Origin: PNNG01 sp046291695
GTDB lineage: Bacteria; Bacteroidota; Bacteroidia; UBA7662
Length of the DNA: 64,000 nt
NCBI GenBank assembly: GCA_046291695.1
Contig: JBKBSO010000004.1
Coordinates: 62,001-126,000, forward strand
Direction of reading: 5' to 3'
Part shown: in pieces, positions 42,356 through 52,363 of the stretch
How the letters are laid out: each line of letters begins with the position of its first letter
Numbering within the stretch: the first letter of the stretch is position 1
Notes under the pieces: model-generated
What the model was told of the DNA's origin: nothing
Databases searched by the model: none
The model's input: only the letters and a program-made list of their open reading frames with translations
Made by a program: the position numbers and the translations under genes

Positions 42356-45300
42356 ATGACACAAGTTCAACGCTTTTGCAGCTTGAGGGCTGTTAAAAAG
42401 TGCGTGCTGATAAGCGCGCTATTATTCTTCAGTATGAGTAGTTTTGCTCAGCTTACGGGTACTAAATCCATTCCCGGCGACTACGCCAGTATTGCCGCAG
42501 CCATCACCGATTTAAACACCCAAGGTGTTGGCGGAGGTGGAGTTATCTTCAACGTAGCCGCAGGCCATACTGAAAGCAGCACGGCAGACATCCTGCTAAC
42601 CGCAACCGGTACAGCTTCAAACACCATCACCTTTCAGAAAGATGGAGCTGGCAATAATCCCAAAATCACCCGCACCGACGCAGGAAGCTTGGCTACCTCT
42701 ACCCTGGGCGGACAAGGGGATGCCGTGATCATTATCGAAGGAAGTGACTACGTGACCTTTAACGGCATTGATGTAGCAGCAGATGATGAAGGCATTGAAT
42801 ACGGTTATTATCTACGCAAAGCAGGTGTAGACAATGGTTGTAAGCATGTAAGCATCTTGAATGCCGCCATCACCATGACCAAAGGCACCAGCCAGTATGT
42901 TGCTGGTATTTATAGTTCAAACAACGATGCCAGCTCCTTGGTTAGCAGTGCGACAGGGATAACTGTTACCAGTGAAGACGGACGTTCTGAAAATATCACC
43001 ATCAATGGCAACACCATTTCGAATGTGTTTGCTGCCATTGTATTACGCGGCTTCAACCACTCAACCGCACCAAATAATTTCTACGACCAAAACTTCACCA
43101 TCGGAGCAAGCGGGGCTGGCAATACCATTCAAAATTACGGAGGTAATGCATCTATAACGACTTACGGCGTTTATGCCATCTATCACAATGACCTGACTAT
43201 CAGCCACAACAACATTAACAATACAGCTGGTGGTGGTAGCGGATTTATGGCGATTGGCTATGGGATATTTATTTCCAATGCCAACAATGCCAGCACAACC
43301 ATCACGCACAATCAGTTAACCTTGACTTCAGCTGGCACGACACAATTAATGCATGCCATTAACTGTGGTGCCGGAGCAAGCGGTAGTGGCAATACCACCA
43401 CCATCAGCAACAATACCGTTCAAAACTGTTCTTACACTACAGCAACCTCTGCTGCCTTTACAGGGATTGTCAACTCCACCACAGGTGTTGAAAACGTGAC
43501 CATGGAGAACAACATCGTCCGGAACAATACGCTTTCAGGTACTGGCGCTTTTACAGGCATTGATGCCGGAGGCGGTACTTCACCAGGCACAATTGTTCAA
43601 ATGAACAACAACCAGGTTGACAATAACACCAAGACCGGAGCCAGCGGATCGATGTTCTGCATTAGAGCAGGTGCACTTACGGTTACAGCCAACAACAACA
43701 CCATTCATACCAATGGCTTTGACAATAGCTCAGGTACAGGATCAGCAATCATTTATGGTTATTATAATTTTGGAAGCCCGACTTCGGAAACCATCACCAA
43801 CAACACCATTTATAACTTATTCGTAGATGGCGCCAATACAGGTGCCTCATCTATAATCAGTGGCATACATACGAATACTACGGCTTCAGCCACCAAAGAA
43901 ATACGTCAAAACACCATTTACGATCTTTCGGCTCAAAGTGGCGTGGTTCAGGGAATTCTGCACACCCTCGGCACCACTGTAAACATACATCGCAACAGAA
44001 TTTATGGCTTAAGCAATGCCTCAACCGTTACTACTTCGGCTAGGGTAATGGGTATCAGCCACACTTCAGGCTCCGCGAATATTTACAACAACGCTATTTC
44101 GGAATTAAGTTGCGATGCATGTGCCGGAGATGATGCTATTCGCGGCATTAGTACCACTAGCTTAACTTCCTCAGCGAATACTAACTTGTATTTCAATACG
44201 GTTTACTTGAATACTGCAAGCGGTGGTGCGAACTTTGGTAGCAGTGCCTTGTTTCATTCTTATAGCTTAACAGCTACCACGGCCACGCTCGACATTCGTA
44301 ACAACATCTTTGTTAACAACGCTGTTCAGAATGGCACAGGTAAAACGGTTGCTTTTAGAAGAAGCGCTTCAACCAACCTGAATAACTTCAGTACCAACAG
44401 CAACAACAACGCCTTTTATGCTGGAACTCCAGGCGCAAACAATGTGATATTCAGAGAAGGCACTACCGATCACGAAACCATTGCTGACTACAAAACCAGG
44501 GTATCCCCTGCTGAATCAGTATCATTCACAGAAAACGTAAATTTTGCCAATACCAGCAGTTCGCCTTACAACTTAAGTCTGAACACAGCAACACCTACCC
44601 AGTGCGAAAGTGGCGGACAGCAAATCAGCTCTCCAGCCATCACCATCGACTTTGCTGGCACCATTAGGGCTTTGGAAACGGGTTATGCAGGTACAGGCAC
44701 ACAACCCGATGTTGGAGCATATGAAGGCGAATACACAGGTTTAGATTTAACCCCACCAGTAATCAGCTATACTCCATTAAGCAACTCTGCCTCTACTTCG
44801 GCACGCACCCTTACGGCCGAAATTACAGATGCCAGTGGCATTCCTACAGCTGGTTCAGGATTACCTGTATTGTATTGGAGCATCAACAATGCAGCAGGAC
44901 CATTTACTTCAGCTACTGGTACACATACAACAGGCAATAACTATGAATTTAGCTTTGGTGCCGGTGTTGGATTAGCCGATGTGGTTCACTACTACATTGT
45001 GGCTCAAGATGAAGCTGGTACTCCAAATGTATCAGCAAATCCTTCGGCGGGTGCAGCTGGGTTTTCTACTAGCCCACCTGCTGCCTCTACCCCACCAACC
45101 ACACCGAACGCTTACACCATTGTAGGGGCATTTAGTGGCACCTACGCAGTTGGACCAGGAGAAACCTATACCACCCTTACTGGAGATGATGCAGAAGGCT
45201 TTTTTAAGGCCTTAAACGAAGGTGCCGCAACCGGTAATATCATTGTTGAAATTACCGACGACATTACAGAAGCCGGTACCATTGCCTTAAACCAAATTGC

Positions 45301-48300
45301 TGATGATGGCAACGGCTATACCCTAACCATCAGACCCAACGCGGCCAGCATGCGTACCATTTCGGGTAATTTCGCAGGTGGCTTAATTCGTTTGAATGGT
45401 GCTGATCGGGTAACCATTGATGGCTCAAGCTCGGGTGGAACGGATCGTAACCTAACGATCCGAAACGACTCAAGCATAACCAATAGCGCAGCTATTCAAA
45501 TCATCAGCTTAGGAAATGGTGAAGGCGCGACGCACAACACCATTAAAAATTGTATTTTAAATGCTGGCAATATTGGGACAACCACTTCACTTAACACTTT
45601 TGCCATATTTATTGGCGGAGCGGCAATTTCTAATGGTGGTACAGGAGCAGACAATAACAACAACACCATTGAAAACAACATCATTTCAAAGGCACGATTT
45701 GGTGTTTATGCCAGAGGAGCGAGTTTAGCCAATTCCAACGAGAATCTTAAAATCATTGGCAACGAAATTGGTTCTAGCGATCCGACTGAATATGTCACCT
45801 TTAGAGGTATTGACATTACCAACGCCAATGAGGCAGAAATCAGCGGGAACAATATTTTCAACCTGAAGCAATCGCTGGCAGTCACAAATGCGGGTATAGA
45901 CTTAGGTGCAGGGGTTCGTAACAGTACCATTTCTAAAAACATCATTACAGGTATCCACAGTGAATCAACCAGCGGATATGGTGCCTTCGGAATTAATGTT
46001 AGCTCGGCAACCAATGTGGATGCAAATACAATTTCGAACAACGCAATTAGCGACATAAGAACAGTAAACTACTCAACAGGTAGTACATCCTTTAACGCCT
46101 TCGGCATTCGATTGGTAGGTGGCACCAATACTTCGTTGTATTACAACTCTGTTCACCTAACTGGCAATGTCACCATCGTTTCGGGAATCCCAACACAACC
46201 CAATTCTGCGGCTTTAGTTGTTACATCGACCAGCGTTACCGGCTTGAACATGGTGAACAATTCGTTCAGCAATCAACAGTCATTTGTGTCGGGCAGTCCA
46301 AAAACCTATTCTGTTTGGTTTCCTACAAGCTATGCTGGCTTTGGCACCGTGAATAACAATATTTATCACGGATCAACCAACGCACCAGGTACATATTATG
46401 TCGGCAGAGTAGGCACTACCGATTACGCTGATTTGGCCGATTGGCAGGGCTTTACCACCCAAGACGCTAACTCCTTAGGCTCTAATCCAGCCTTCAACGG
46501 CGAAACTAATCTCAAGCCTCAAACAGGCTCTGCCGCGATTGGCGCTGGTGTAGCCATTGCCGGAATAACAACGGACATTGAAAATATCGTTAGAAATGCC
46601 ACCACTCCTACCATTGGTGCGTATGAGCAAGCCGTTGATGTATCAGGACCAAATTTCAGCTTTACAACATTAGCAAATACCAGCTCTACAGCTGCCAGAA
46701 CGCTTACTGTTGAAATTACCGACCCCTCTGGTGTACCAACGGCTGGAGCTGGCTTGCCTGTTTTGTACTGGAGTATCAACAATATTGCTGGTCCATTCAC
46801 CGCAGCTACAGCCACCCATTTGTCCGGCAACGATTATGAATTCACCTTTGGTGCAGGCGTTTCGGCAAACGATGTTGTACACTACTACATTGTGGCGCAA
46901 GACTTGGTGGGCACACCGAATGTAGGTGCATCTCCCGAAGCAGGGGCAGCTGGATTCAGCAGCAATCCCCCAGCTGCGAGCACTCCACCTTCAACCCCTC
47001 ACAACTATCGCATTGCTCAAGCAATCAGCGGGATCATTGCTGTTGGCACCGGAGAAACCTATACCTCGCTTTCAGCCAACTCAGCAGAAGGACTATTTAA
47101 GGCAATCAATGATAATGTAGTAGCAGGAAATCTCATTGTAGAAATTACCTCCAACTTAACTGAAACAGGTGAGGAAGCTTTGAATCAATGGGTAGAAGAA
47201 GGCGCAGGGAATTACACCTTGACCATCCGCCCATCTGATGCCAACACCAAAGTGATTGAAGGATCGTTTGCTGGAGGCTTAATTCGTTTGAGTGGCGCTG
47301 ACCGGGTTACCATTGACGGTCGCTTCAGTGGCACTGGTCAACATCTTACTTTCCGCAACAACAGCACAGCTGCCAATACAGCAGCCATACAGTTAGCTAG
47401 CTTAGGTACCAATGAAGGCGCCACTGACAATACCATACGCAATTGTATCATAGAAGCTGGAAGCATTACCGTAACCAGCACCTTCGGCATTTTTGCTGGG
47501 GGCAGTTTGATAGGAACGGCGGGTACAGGTGCCGATAATGACAACCTCACTATTCGCGACAACATTATTCGCAAAGCTTATTATGGCATTTATGCTGCTG
47601 GGGTAGCTTCTACGGGTGTGATGGACGATTTGACTATCGAAAACAATACCATTGGAAGCAGCGTATCAACCGATGTAATTGCTAACCGAGGTATTCGTAT
47701 ATCAAACGCAACCGACGCACTTGTTTCGGGGAATACGATTTTTGGATTCAGAACGGCATCCGTCGCGATTCAGATCACAGGCATTGAATTCGCTGCCAAC
47801 GTAACCAATTCAAAGATTTCTAGGAATGAAATTTATGACATTGTTTATACGGCAACTTCATTTAGGGCAGGTCAAGGCATTGCTGTATTTACAGTTGCTG
47901 ATGCCAATGTTGAAATTTCTAACAACGTTATTTATGGATTGGGAGGTCATGGATCTGCAACGGCACTAAATAATAGCTGGGGAATTATGATTATGTCTGG
48001 CGGCGGCATCAACGTGCACTACAACAGCATCAATCAAACGGCTACCTTTAACTCAGCCACCAACATTCACGGTGGTATTTACGTAGCCAGTGGTACTACC
48101 ACTTTGAACATCAGCAACAACCTGGTAGCAAGTCAAGCTGCATCTGGCACATTCTACAATATTTATTCGCTGGCTGCCACTACTGCTTACAGTTCACTTG
48201 ATCGCAATTTGTACTTTATTCCGGGTTCAACGCCTGCTAGCACCACCCGTCATACTGGCTTTTTAACTTCGGCCCATACTACATTGGCCAACTGGCAAAC

Positions 48301-50026
48301 GGCTACTTCGCTTGAAGCCAACAGCTTAAGTGCAGATCCATTGTTCACCAGTGCCACCAATTTGCATCCAACTTCAGGCTCCCCTGCTATTGGTGCGGGT
48401 CAAGTGGTTTCGGGCATTACTGTTGACTTTTTAGGCAATACACGCAGTGGTACATCGCCCAGCATTGGAGCCTATGAAACGGCACTCATAAACAGCTGGA
48501 ACGGCACCGGTCTCTGGACCGACGCAGCCAACTGGAGCTTAGGTGTTCCTGCTGCTGGCGATAATGGTGTGGTAGCTAGTGGAACACTCGAAATTCCGGC
48601 TGGCACTACCATTAACAACATCACCATCAATTCAGGTGCTGTGGTAAACATTCCGAGTGCCACTTCCCTCACGGTGAATGGTGCGCTTAGCAACAACGGC
48701 ACACTTAATGTCTTGGCTGGCGGTCACCTGATTCAAGGCGCATCGTCGACCATCGGCGGCACAGGTACTTTCAATGCTACCCGCAACAGCGGCAACAGCA
48801 GCAATCTGGTGTACAATATGTGGAGCTCGCCCAACAGCACTTCAACCCTCGGCGACTTGGGTGGTACCGACTGGTATTTGTTCGATGGCGCTGCTCAAGC
48901 ATGGAGCAACACAGGTCTTAACGGAAGCACCACCATGGCAGCTGGCACCGGATATTCAGCTACTGGCGCAGGAAGTGTAACCTTTAATGGAACTTTCAAT
49001 AACGGTGCGGTTAGTCCTGCGGTTAGCACCAGCGGACAAGGCTGGAACCTCGTAGGCAACCCCTACCCTTCTACGGTTGATGGCGCTGATTTCTTCACAG
49101 CTAACAGCAATATCGAAGGCACCCTTTGGTTCTGGAGTCAGCCTACCGCAGCAACCGTTGGAAACAGCGGCGGTGACTATGCTACTTGGACTACCTTAGG
49201 TGGTACAGCTGGTTCGGCTGGTGGAGCCACTCCTGATGGCAACATCGGCTTGGGTCAGGGATTCTTCGTGAAAGCCAACAGCGGTACTGAAGTCAGCTTT
49301 GCCAACAGCATGCGTACTGCCAATACTGGTTCTAACTTCCGCACGGTACAAGCCGAACGCGCTTGGTTTAACCTGACAAACACCAATGGTTTGTTCAACC
49401 AGATTTTGGTTGGTTTCTCTGCGGCAGCCAGCGACCAGCGTGATGCCATGGACGCCCTCAAATTCAAGGGTAACAGCCAAATTGCACTCTATAGCCTATT
49501 GGGTAGTGAGGAGCTGGCCATTCAGGCCTTGGCCGAGCGTACACAAGCCGTGCATACCATAGCTTTGGGCTTTGATGTGGCCACAGCAGGCGCCTACAGC
49601 TTTAGCCTCGATCGTTTGGAAGATATGCCAAGCAATGTAGACGTAATGCTTGAAGACAAGCTTACCAACACCATGCATAATTTGCGTGCAGGTGCTTATG
49701 GCTTTGCAGCCACACAAGCTGGTAGCTTCACCAACCGCTTCGAAGTACATTTTGGTGTGGGATTGGCTACCTCAGTTGCTGACAAGCAATTAGAAAATGT
49801 GCATATCTACAGTGCTGGAAACACCTTATTCATTCGTGGCCACGAAAATATGGCTACCGATCGTTTTGAGTTGCGCGATGCCAGCGGACGCTTGGTAAGT
49901 GAAATTATTCGTCCACAAGCCGATCAAATTGCAGAAATGCGCTTCCCGCTTGCCGAAGGCGTTTACCTTGCACGATTGATCAATAGCCAAGGCGTAAAAA
50001 CTGTTAAAGTATATTTGAGTAAATAA
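42356..50026 (+). CDS. Giant T9SS-exported parallel beta-helix surface protein, 2556 residues
   Basis: Signal peptide ends FSMSSFAQ. GDYASIAAAITDLN opens the first beta-helix region. Three helix modules each end with a PDVGAYE, TIGAYE or SIGAYE type motif (about residues 790, 1425, 2038), as in choice-of-anchor Q proteins. Modules 2 (about 798-1429) and 3 (about 1430-2040) are an internal duplication: both carry GLPVLYWSINN, DVVHYYIVAQD, GETYT and FAGGLIRL-GADRVTIDG in the same order. After 2045 a WNGTGLWTDAANWSLGVP module and a WNLVGNPYPS region precede the T9SS type A domain (LFIRGHENMATDRFELRD to TVKVYLSK). N-x-T/S-rich helix strands suggest an adhesin or glycan-binding surface fibre (inference). 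A PIDGG protein follows. Confidence 0.9.
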   Translation: MTQVQRFCSLRAVKKCVLISALLFFSMSSFAQLTGTKSIPGDYASIAAAITDLNTQGVGGGGVIFNVAAGHTESSTADILLTATGTASNTITFQKDGAGNNPKITRTDAGSLATSTLGGQGDAVIIIEGSDYVTFNGIDVAADDEGIEYGYYLRKAGVDNGCKHVSILNAAITMTKGTSQYVAGIYSSNNDASSLVSSATGITVTSEDGRSENITINGNTISNVFAAIVLRGFNHSTAPNNFYDQNFTIGASGAGNTIQNYGGNASITTYGVYAIYHNDLTISHNNINNTAGGGSGFMAIGYGIFISNANNASTTITHNQLTLTSAGTTQLMHAINCGAGASGSGNTTTISNNTVQNCSYTTATSAAFTGIVNSTTGVENVTMENNIVRNNTLSGTGAFTGIDAGGGTSPGTIVQMNNNQVDNNTKTGASGSMFCIRAGALTVTANNNTIHTNGFDNSSGTGSAIIYGYYNFGSPTSETITNNTIYNLFVDGANTGASSIISGIHTNTTASATKEIRQNTIYDLSAQSGVVQGILHTLGTTVNIHRNRIYGLSNASTVTTSARVMGISHTSGSANIYNNAISELSCDACAGDDAIRGISTTSLTSSANTNLYFNTVYLNTASGGANFGSSALFHSYSLTATTATLDIRNNIFVNNAVQNGTGKTVAFRRSASTNLNNFSTNSNNNAFYAGTPGANNVIFREGTTDHETIADYKTRVSPAESVSFTENVNFANTSSSPYNLSLNTATPTQCESGGQQISSPAITIDFAGTIRALETGYAGTGTQPDVGAYEGEYTGLDLTPPVISYTPLSNSASTSARTLTAEITDASGIPTAGSGLPVLYWSINNAAGPFTSATGTHTTGNNYEFSFGAGVGLADVVHYYIVAQDEAGTPNVSANPSAGAAGFSTSPPAASTPPTTPNAYTIVGAFSGTYAVGPGETYTTLTGDDAEGFFKALNEGAATGNIIVEITDDITEAGTIALNQIADDGNGYTLTIRPNAASMRTISGNFAGGLIRLNGADRVTIDGSSSGGTDRNLTIRNDSSITNSAAIQIISLGNGEGATHNTIKNCILNAGNIGTTTSLNTFAIFIGGAAISNGGTGADNNNNTIENNIISKARFGVYARGASLANSNENLKIIGNEIGSSDPTEYVTFRGIDITNANEAEISGNNIFNLKQSLAVTNAGIDLGAGVRNSTISKNIITGIHSESTSGYGAFGINVSSATNVDANTISNNAISDIRTVNYSTGSTSFNAFGIRLVGGTNTSLYYNSVHLTGNVTIVSGIPTQPNSAALVVTSTSVTGLNMVNNSFSNQQSFVSGSPKTYSVWFPTSYAGFGTVNNNIYHGSTNAPGTYYVGRVGTTDYADLADWQGFTTQDANSLGSNPAFNGETNLKPQTGSAAIGAGVAIAGITTDIENIVRNATTPTIGAYEQAVDVSGPNFSFTTLANTSSTAARTLTVEITDPSGVPTAGAGLPVLYWSINNIAGPFTAATATHLSGNDYEFTFGAGVSANDVVHYYIVAQDLVGTPNVGASPEAGAAGFSSNPPAASTPPSTPHNYRIAQAISGIIAVGTGETYTSLSANSAEGLFKAINDNVVAGNLIVEITSNLTETGEEALNQWVEEGAGNYTLTIRPSDANTKVIEGSFAGGLIRLSGADRVTIDGRFSGTGQHLTFRNNSTAANTAAIQLASLGTNEGATDNTIRNCIIEAGSITVTSTFGIFAGGSLIGTAGTGADNDNLTIRDNIIRKAYYGIYAAGVASTGVMDDLTIENNTIGSSVSTDVIANRGIRISNATDALVSGNTIFGFRTASVAIQITGIEFAANVTNSKISRNEIYDIVYTATSFRAGQGIAVFTVADANVEISNNVIYGLGGHGSATALNNSWGIMIMSGGGINVHYNSINQTATFNSATNIHGGIYVASGTTTLNISNNLVASQAASGTFYNIYSLAATTAYSSLDRNLYFIPGSTPASTTRHTGFLTSAHTTLANWQTATSLEANSLSADPLFTSATNLHPTSGSPAIGAGQVVSGITVDFLGNTRSGTSPSIGAYETALINSWNGTGLWTDAANWSLGVPAAGDNGVVASGTLEIPAGTTINNITINSGAVVNIPSATSLTVNGALSNNGTLNVLAGGHLIQGASSTIGGTGTFNATRNSGNSSNLVYNMWSSPNSTSTLGDLGGTDWYLFDGAAQAWSNTGLNGSTTMAAGTGYSATGAGSVTFNGTFNNGAVSPAVSTSGQGWNLVGNPYPSTVDGADFFTANSNIEGTLWFWSQPTAATVGNSGGDYATWTTLGGTAGSAGGATPDGNIGLGQGFFVKANSGTEVSFANSMRTANTGSNFRTVQAERAWFNLTNTNGLFNQILVGFSAAASDQRDAMDALKFKGNSQIALYSLLGSEELAIQALAERTQAVHTIALGFDVATAGAYSFSLDRLEDMPSNVDVMLEDKLTNTMHNLRAGAYGFAATQAGSFTNRFEVHFGVGLATSVADKQLENVHIYSAGNTLFIRGHENMATDRFELRDASGRLVSEIIRPQADQIAEMRFPLAEGVYLARLINSQGVKTVKVYLSK

Positions 50027-50035
50027 TTGTATATT

Positions 50036-50077
50036 GCCTCCTGTAAGATTGACCTAAAGTGCTAACTTACAGGAGGC
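50036..50077 (+). promoter_or_regulatory. Perfect 12-bp inverted repeat between giant protein and PIDGG gene
   Basis: GCCTCCTGTAAG at 50036-50047 is exactly complementary to CTTACAGGAGGC at 50066-50077, with an 18-base loop. The right arm contains AGGAGG. No T-run follows, so it is not a standard terminator. It could pause or stabilise the mRNA end of the giant gene or mask the purine-rich tract upstream of the small gene. Confidence 0.75.
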
Positions 50078-50091
50078 TTCAAAAAAAGCAT

Positions 50092-50295
50092 ATGAAAAAG
50101 CAAATCATATTAACCGCCGCATTTCTGCTTTTAGCAGGTTGTTTTACAACTTTGCTGGCCCAGTCACCTCCTCCACCTCCTCCACCCGCTGCCGTTCCCA
50201 TCGACGGAGGCCTCGGTCTGTTGCTGGCAGTTGGTGCCGGCTTGGGCGCTAAGAAAGCGTTGGAAACACGAAAAAAGTCAAACTTGGCAGACTAA
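50092..50295 (+). CDS. Tiny PIDGG-motif membrane protein, copy 3 (PID-CTERM-like)
   Basis: 67 residues from the ATG at 50092; an upstream start at 50059 would place non-signal residues in front. The signal segment has LAGCFTTLLAQ, then SPPPPPPPAAVPIDGGLGLLLAVGAGLG and the tail AKKALETRKKSNLAD. The cysteine in LLLAGC could make it a lipoprotein, unlike copies 1 and 2, though cleavage at LLAQ is equally possible. It lies 65 bases after the giant T9SS gene, separated by the inverted repeat, and is closed by its own terminator. Confidence 0.83.
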   Translation: MKKQIILTAAFLLLAGCFTTLLAQSPPPPPPPAAVPIDGGLGLLLAVGAGLGAKKALETRKKSNLAD

Positions 50296-50318
50296 GCTCA
50301 CGAGTTTCCAAAGATCTT

Positions 50319-50364
50319 GGCCATTTTTAGCTTCGCTACGCGGGGTTAGAAATGGCCTTTTTTT
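50319..50364 (+). terminator. Terminator after the second T9SS/PIDGG operon
   Basis: GGCCATTT pairs with AAATGGCC around a long loop, followed by TTTTTTT. The remaining spacer to 50608 shows nothing supportable apart from low-complexity text. Confidence 0.85.
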
Positions 50365-50608
50365 GTGGGTGAGGATTGGAAGAGTCAGCGAATGAACCGC
50401 AATACGTTGGGGTTTTATTGGCTATACTTCATGCTTCGCACTTCATTGGAAACTCTCTCCCAACCCCTCTCCAAAAGAGCGTGGAGTCAGTTTTCGGACC
50501 GCTTGGTACTGGATATGATACTGATGCGTTTGGTAGGCTCAATGTTGGGTTAAGCCTCTGTGCGACAGCCTACTTCCCCTTCAACTTCAACCTCACACCT
50601 CTAACTTC

Positions 50609-51442
50609 CTACAGTTTGTAGGCCACCCCCGCCCCATTCAGTTCAAAACGGGTACTACCCTTCAAACTCACAAAATCCCCTACCCATTGGCCGATGATAG
50701 CCGCCAGCAACACATCGCTCAACCAATGCTTATTTTGGTACAAACGCCCGGCAGCTGAAGCCGCTCCCAAACCGTAAAATAGCACCGGGACCCAAGGATG
50801 CTCTGCGCCATAGGCCTGCCGCATAACCGCAGCCGTGGCAAAGGCGGTAGTCACATGCCCTGAAGGAAAACTGTTATTGCGATAATTCCCGAAAGGTCCC
50901 TCAAATATAAAGGGATTAGCAGGGCTATCCCCTGGCCTGTGCCTTTGAAACATATATTTTGGAAGTTGCACCAATATACGTGCTCCAATGCCAGCCTTGG
51001 CGAGGTTCAATCCGGTTAATTGACCGTGTTCATTCCCACGCAGACGTGCCTCGAGCCAAAGTACACCCGATAAGGGTATCAAGAGCATGCCATTCCCCAG
51101 GGGATCGGTATAGCCTGCCCAAGCGTGGGGAGGCTCCTTAAGCATAAGCGCTGTTTTCACATCAGCATCGAGCCACATGGCGAGGCCTATCCCGCCCAAG
51201 ACAAAGGCTGTATTTCTGCGTTGGCGACGATCAAAATGCCAAGGCGCCAGCAGTAATTCCCGCCCATCGGTGAGGTAAGAAACCAAATAGTCGCGAGAAA
51301 CAGGATGTAAATGCAAGGGGCGTTTTTCAACCTCAGGGGCCAGCTCGGCAGGCAGCTCTGTTTGGGCCCATGCCAAAGCTGAAAACAAGCAGGTCAACAG
51401 GCCAAGTAAGCCCTTCCGAAGTCCTGTGCTAGGGCTACACAT
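50609..51442 (-). CDS. PAP2-superfamily membrane phosphatase
   Basis: 277 residues with a signal-like N-terminus (LLGLLTCLFSALAWAQ) and membrane segments. The three PAP2 motifs are present: K-x6-RP in KYMFQRHRPGD, PSGH in NNSFPSGHVTTAFA, and the R-x5-H-x3-D motif in GRLYQNKHWLSDV. Such enzymes dephosphorylate undecaprenyl pyrophosphate, phosphatidate or lipid A at the outer face of the membrane. The start codon overlaps the mazG stop by one base, so it is the second gene of a minus-strand pair. Confidence 0.92.
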   Translation of the reverse strand: MCSPSTGLRKGLLGLLTCLFSALAWAQTELPAELAPEVEKRPLHLHPVSRDYLVSYLTDGRELLLAPWHFDRRQRRNTAFVLGGIGLAMWLDADVKTALMLKEPPHAWAGYTDPLGNGMLLIPLSGVLWLEARLRGNEHGQLTGLNLAKAGIGARILVQLPKYMFQRHRPGDSPANPFIFEGPFGNYRNNSFPSGHVTTAFATAAVMRQAYGAEHPWVPVLFYGLGAASAAGRLYQNKHWLSDVLLAAIIGQWVGDFVSLKGSTRFELNGAGVAYKL

Positions 51443-52221
51443 CAGCCAGGCATTTTTTTCGCCTCATTCCAAAACGCATCCATTTCTTGGAGGGTCATTT
51501 CCTGCAGCTTTAATCCTTTTTCGGCTGCTTTGCTTTCGAGATAGGTAAAGCGCTTGATGAACTTCTGGTTGGTTTTTTCGAGTGCATTTTCGGGATTCAC
51601 TTCCAAAAAACGTGCATAATTAATCATGCTAAACAACAAATCGCCAAACTCCGCCTCTACCTCCGTTTCATTTCCAACATCTATTTCGGCCTTCAACTCT
51701 GCCAGTTCTTCCTGCAGCTTTTCCCATACTTGCTCCCGATTGTCCCAGTCGAACCCCACCCCACGTGCCTTCTCTTGAATGCGTGTAGCTTTCACCATGG
51801 CAGGTAAAGATACAGGTACACCTTCGAGCACCGACTTTTTTCCTTCCTTGAGCTTCAATTTCTCCCAGTTCTGCTTCACTTCTTCTTCGCCACTCACCTC
51901 AACATCGCCGTAAATATGCGGGTGCCGACTCACCAGCTTTTCGCAAATACTGTGTAAAACCTCGGTAATGTCGAAAGCCTTTTGCTCCGATGCAATTTTA
52001 GCATAAAAAACCAGGTGCAGCATAACATCACCCAACTCCTTTTTCACTTCCTGCAAATCCTGCTTGAGAATGGCATCGGCCAATTCGTACATTTCCTCGA
52101 TGGTCAATGGCCGCAAGCTTTCCATGGTTTGCTTTCGGTCCCAGGGACATTGCTCCCGTAATTCATCCATTATGGTCAATAACCGGCCAAAAGCCTCGAG
52201 TCGCGGATCGGTTTGTTGCAT
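51442..52221 (-). CDS. mazG: MazG nucleoside triphosphate pyrophosphohydrolase
   Basis: 259 residues, the full two-domain MazG length. CPWDRKQTMESLRPLTIEEMYELADAI holds the first acidic motif and ELGDVMLHLVFYAKI the second. The C-terminal repeat has LQEELAELKAEI and EFGDLLFSMINYARFL. It hydrolyses all NTPs to NMPs and tempers (p)ppGpp and mutagenic nucleotide pools. Upstream on the minus strand GATATTCG lies four bases before the ATG, a weak leaderless-type box. It is distinct from the short MazG-like gene at 25910. Confidence 0.96.
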   Translation of the reverse strand: MQQTDPRLEAFGRLLTIMDELREQCPWDRKQTMESLRPLTIEEMYELADAILKQDLQEVKKELGDVMLHLVFYAKIASEQKAFDITEVLHSICEKLVSRHPHIYGDVEVSGEEEVKQNWEKLKLKEGKKSVLEGVPVSLPAMVKATRIQEKARGVGFDWDNREQVWEKLQEELAELKAEIDVGNETEVEAEFGDLLFSMINYARFLEVNPENALEKTNQKFIKRFTYLESKAAEKGLKLQEMTLQEMDAFWNEAKKMPG

Positions 52222-52334
52222 GCTACGAATATCAGCAAAAAATGGCAGTTGACCCGACCATTCGGCTTGGAAGGTGTGCTCTTTTTACCATCACCGCAGG
52301 TCGGTCTTTCCGAAATACCGCTTTTTTCACGATA

Positions 52335-52363
52335 TTGGAGCAAATCAATCGCCTTTAGTTTTG
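52335..52363 (+). promoter_or_regulatory. Candidate promoter TTG-N18-TAGTTTTG at the M20 gene start
   Basis: TAGTTTTG at 52356-52363 matches TAnnTTTG exactly and TTG at 52335 has suitable spacing. It overlaps the best start codon of the gene, so one of the two assignments must be off. Confidence 0.4.

Noticed and set aside
42356..50026. Fusion of several genes by missed stops
   Set aside because: A single signal peptide, a single C-terminal sorting domain and an uninterrupted frame with regular modules support one giant protein.
50036..50077. Rho-independent terminator of the giant gene
   Set aside because: The stem is perfect but is followed by TTCAAAAAAAGC and not a T-run, and a clear terminator lies after the small gene.
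50365..50621. Short plus-strand frames after the last terminator
   Set aside because: Serine- and leucine-rich text without motif or ribosome-binding site; they run into the end of the convergent PAP2 gene.
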